From Pirellulaceae bacterium (GTDB lineage: Bacteria > Planctomycetota > Planctomycetia > Pirellulales > Pirellulaceae), in NCBI GenBank assembly GCA_020846515.1, contig JADLDX010000370.1, positions 1 through 5,061 of the forward strand: 5,061 bases of DNA, in the 5' to 3' direction. Both the position numbers and the translations under genes were made by a program. Positions 2,528 to 5,061 of this stretch are shown here, piece after piece. The notes below the pieces were generated by a model. That model made no database searches and was not told the origin of the DNA. It saw only the letters and a program-made list of their open reading frames with translations. The first letter of the stretch is position 1. Each line of letters opens with the position of its first letter.

Positions 2528-5061
2528 ATGTTGGGCATGCATCAATCCGCATCCGTCTCGTGCTTCGCCATTTTGGCTGTAGTGCTCGCCTGCTCGTGCC
2601 CGGCCGTTGACTCGGATGACCCGGACTTGTTCGTGCTCATGCATCAAACCGGCAAGATCGAGCGGTACAACTATCGAACCGGTCAGCACATGGGCACGCT
2701 AATCAGCGGCTTGCCGCCAGCCAATGCGATGGTCGTCGCGCCCGACGGATGTTGGTTGATCTCCACCGGTCTGCCTGGTCAACCGGGCAAAGCGGGGCAA
2801 ACCGACGAAAATGGGACCGTCCTCCGGTTTGATCCCCGCGGTGCGGGACAGGTCACCAAACTAATCGATGTGCCCGAAGGTTATGGTGGGCGTTTACTGC
2901 GCGCCACCGGTTTGGCCTGGTATCAAGGCGATCTGCTTGTCGCCAGCCAGGCTGATGGCAAAGTCAAACGGTATGGTTACCCCAGCGGTCAATGGATCAA
3001 CGACGCGGCTCTGGCTACCGCAGGCAGCATCACACAAATCGCCGTTCATCAGCGGCACGTCTACATCGCCGATTATGCTGCCCGAGCTGTTCGACGCACC
3101 TCAGCGCAACTGGACGGCGCTTTGAGTGACCTGTGGGCTCAACCGATGCATAATCCTCCCGCGCCATGGGGCGTGGCCGTGGATCGTGATGGCACGGTTT
3201 ATTGGAGTGCGGCTGACAATCAACTCTATCGGTCCAGGGCATCCGCCGCAGCCAGCGACAAACCGTCGCTGGCTGAGTCTCAAGCGTTGAGGGGTTCCAG
3301 TGGTCACCTGTCGACGCCGATTGGTTTGACCATTGGTCCCGATCGACATCTGTACTGCGCAAACTTGAAAGGCGCAGTCAACAGTTGGCGCATCGTGGAC
3401 CAAGATCAACCAGAGTCATCGTCGACCGAAACATCATCTCTAGAGACAGAGTTGGTCAAGTCGTTCGGTGGCCCCGAAATGCAACAGCCCATCTGCGTTT
3501 TGTTTGCCCATGAAGAACGTAAGTCTGAATTTGTCTACGAGGGCCAGGCTGGTCAGATGGAGACATCGCAGAAGCTGGCCTTCTTTGAGAACCACATTCG
3601 GCCGCTGTTGCACGAGCATTGTTTGGAATGCCACGATGCCGAGACTCAAGAAGGTAAATTGCGTTTGGACCATCGCCTCGGCTGGCAGCAAGGCGGTCAG
3701 TCTGGGTCAGCTATCGTCCCAGGCCAGCCGGAACAAAGTCTGCTGATCCAAGCGGTACGTCATGCCGACAAAGATCTAAAGATGCCCCCCGACGCGCGCT
3801 TGTCGCTTGAGGATATCGCCCTGCTGACGCAATGGGTCGAGACAGGGGCCGTTGATCCCAGAGCCATCGATCCCAGCGCCATCGATCCCAGTGACGTTGC
3901 AACTCGAGCGACTCGATCGGCATCCGATAGCTGGGACGATGAATTCCAACAGCGACTCGACTGGTGGAGCCTCAAGCCGCTGGCCAACGTGGAACCACCT
4001 ATGGTTGATGATGAACTTTGGGGAGGTGAGCCGATCGATCGTTTCTTGCTCGCTGAAATGCAGAAGCACTCTATCGTCCCAGCGGATCCTGCCACTCCCG
4101 AAATCCTGCTGAGACGTTTGTCGTTTGTGTTGACCGGATTGCCGCCTACCCCCGAGCTGCGCGCGGCCTACTTGTCCAGGCTGGCGGCCCCAATACGTGC
4201 TGATGCATCAACAGAAGTGGATCAGCGCGGCTTGCCTTCGGAGAGGTCCGAGGCGGCCTATGCCTGGTTGGTGGACCAATTGTTGCAATCACCGCACTTC
4301 GGTGAACGCATGGCGCGACATTGGATGGATGCGGTTCGCTATACCGATACGTATGGTTATGAGTGGGATAATCCAGCCAAGGGCTCGCATGAATATCGCG
4401 ATTATTTGATTCGCGCTTTCAATCAAGACGTCGGTTATGACACCCTAGTGCGCGAACAACTAGCCGGTGATTTGTTGCCGGAGCCGCGGATCGATTTGCA
4501 AATGGGCATCCATGAAAGCGTAATTGGCCCGATGTTTTATCATCTGGGCGAACATCGCCATGGGAGTAGCCTGGCGTTTAATGGTATCCATCAGGAGATG
4601 GTTAACAACAAAGTAGATGCCTTTTCAAAAGTCTTTCTGGCCACCACGGTATCATGTGCCCGTTGCCATGATCATAAACGCGAAGCGGTGTCTCAACGCG
4701 ATTATTACGCGCTGGGTGCTGTCTTCATGACGCCGCGTTGGGTGAGTCGCCCGGCGGACGCACCTCAAAAGAATGTCGCGGCCATCGCCAAACTACGCGG
4801 ACTGCGCGATGCGATTCGCCAGGCGATGGCTGACCAATGGTCCCGCGCGTCGTTCACCTCTGATCGATTGCGGTCCATCGTCAGCAGTATGTTGAAAGCC
4901 GAAAAGCCACCACAACTCACCCTCGCCGATATCGCTTATCCGCTCAGCAAGTTGCTACAAGAAAATACGGATGGTCCAGCCGTATGGTCATCGTTGGTGG
5001 AAGAGTATCGCGCAGCCCGCGCTGCGCGCATAGAACAAAATGGCCGGTTCGAAATATTAGC
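2528..5061 (+). CDS. Exported beta-propeller / planctomycete cytochrome C (PSCyt1-PSCyt2) protein, 3' end outside window
   Basis: ATG 2528 follows an in-frame TAG (2519-2521), and 844 residues are open to the right edge. Residues 1-26 form a signal peptide (hydrophobic FAILAVVLA, then Cys22/Cys24; a lipobox is imperfect). Residues about 33-289 look like a beta-propeller of NHL/SMP-30 type, with repeated strands such as GLAWYQGDLLVAS, WGVAVDRDGTVYWS and GLTIGPDRHLYCA. PSCyt1 (PF07635) spans about 350-440, with CLECH (365-369) as the haem c site and MPPDARLS (from Met419) as a possible axial Met. A tandem linker (443-457) and WWSLKP (479-484) lead to PSCyt2/DUF1549 (about 500-735): IDRFL (503), RRLSFVLTGLPP (529), RHWMDAVRYTDTYGY (597), REQLAGDLLP and CARCHDHK (710-717) before QRDYYAL. 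A C-terminal DUF1553 domain is expected beyond the window. The role of the family is unknown; a periplasmic haem protein is inferred. There is no strong ribosome binding site. Confidence 0.95.
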   Translation, partial: MLGMHQSASVSCFAILAVVLACSCPAVDSDDPDLFVLMHQTGKIERYNYRTGQHMGTLISGLPPANAMVVAPDGCWLISTGLPGQPGKAGQTDENGTVLRFDPRGAGQVTKLIDVPEGYGGRLLRATGLAWYQGDLLVASQADGKVKRYGYPSGQWINDAALATAGSITQIAVHQRHVYIADYAARAVRRTSAQLDGALSDLWAQPMHNPPAPWGVAVDRDGTVYWSAADNQLYRSRASAAASDKPSLAESQALRGSSGHLSTPIGLTIGPDRHLYCANLKGAVNSWRIVDQDQPESSSTETSSLETELVKSFGGPEMQQPICVLFAHEERKSEFVYEGQAGQMETSQKLAFFENHIRPLLHEHCLECHDAETQEGKLRLDHRLGWQQGGQSGSAIVPGQPEQSLLIQAVRHADKDLKMPPDARLSLEDIALLTQWVETGAVDPRAIDPSAIDPSDVATRATRSASDSWDDEFQQRLDWWSLKPLANVEPPMVDDELWGGEPIDRFLLAEMQKHSIVPADPATPEILLRRLSFVLTGLPPTPELRAAYLSRLAAPIRADASTEVDQRGLPSERSEAAYAWLVDQLLQSPHFGERMARHWMDAVRYTDTYGYEWDNPAKGSHEYRDYLIRAFNQDVGYDTLVREQLAGDLLPEPRIDLQMGIHESVIGPMFYHLGEHRHGSSLAFNGIHQEMVNNKVDAFSKVFLATTVSCARCHDHKREAVSQRDYYALGAVFMTPRWVSRPADAPQKNVAAIAKLRGLRDAIRQAMADQWSRASFTSDRLRSIVSSMLKAEKPPQLTLADIAYPLSKLLQENTDGPAVWSSLVEEYRAARAARIEQNGRFEIL
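3854..3898 (+). repeat. Tandem 15-bp repeat inside the cytochrome-type gene
   Basis: The unit GATCCCAG(A/C)GCCATC occurs twice in perfect register (3854-3868, 3869-3883) and a third time in decayed form (3884-3898). It keeps the frame and encodes DPRAI-DPSAI-DPSDV (residues 443-457). It lies in the linker between PSCyt1 and PSCyt2, where a change in copy number would be tolerated. Confidence 0.85.

Noticed and set aside
2165..2689. Plus and minus frames of 69-118 codons between 2165 and 2689
   Set aside because: They are composed of low-complexity GC-rich hairpins or lie antisense to the signal peptide of the cytochrome-type gene.

Overview
The window most likely comes from a planctomycete, probably of the Pirellulaceae type. 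The main reason is the 3' half: an exported protein with a planctomycete cytochrome C (PSCyt1) module and a DUF1549 (PSCyt2) module, an arrangement characteristic of Planctomycetes and relatives. The coding sequences rarely have strong Shine-Dalgarno sites, and the large intergenic region is full of GC-rich palindromic repeats of a kind I recall from such genomes. No database could be consulted, so the taxonomic call rests on family recognition.

Layout. Positions 1-581 (minus) hold the N-terminal 193 residues of a major facilitator superfamily (MFS) transporter that runs off the left edge. Positions 713-1219 (minus) hold infC, translation initiation factor IF-3. Its frame is closed by a TGA just upstream of the conserved N-terminus and no ATG/GTG/TTG is available there, so it almost certainly starts at an ATC codon preceded by AAAGGA. 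A good sigma70-type promoter at 1401-1430 would give infC a leader of about 175 nt. The usual partners rpmI and rplT do not follow infC; the MFS gene does.

Positions 1431-2527 contain no long gene that I believe. The region holds at least four copies of one palindromic repeat family: a head-to-head pair at 1491-1579 and two separated inverted copies at 1815-1844 and 2222-2251. It also holds a possible folded RNA (1909-1970), a strong hairpin (2008-2042), and a very short minus-strand ORF (2093-2179) with a good ribosome binding site, encoding a 28-residue single-pass membrane peptide. A further inverted repeat (2338-2401), a promoter (-10 TATACT at 2446) and a hairpin plus T7 leader lie just before the large plus-strand gene.

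Positions 2528-5061 (plus) encode at least 844 residues, open at the right edge: signal peptide, beta-propeller-like region, PSCyt1 with CLECH, a small tandem-repeat linker, and PSCyt2/DUF1549 with CARCHDHK. A C-terminal DUF1553 (PSD1) domain is expected beyond the window.

The infC and MFS genes point left and the cytochrome-type gene points right, so the repeat-rich region separates two divergent units. Nothing in the sequence links the three main genes functionally. The most interesting items are the ATC start of infC, the unlisted small membrane-peptide ORF, the repeat family, and the leader of the cytochrome-type gene.
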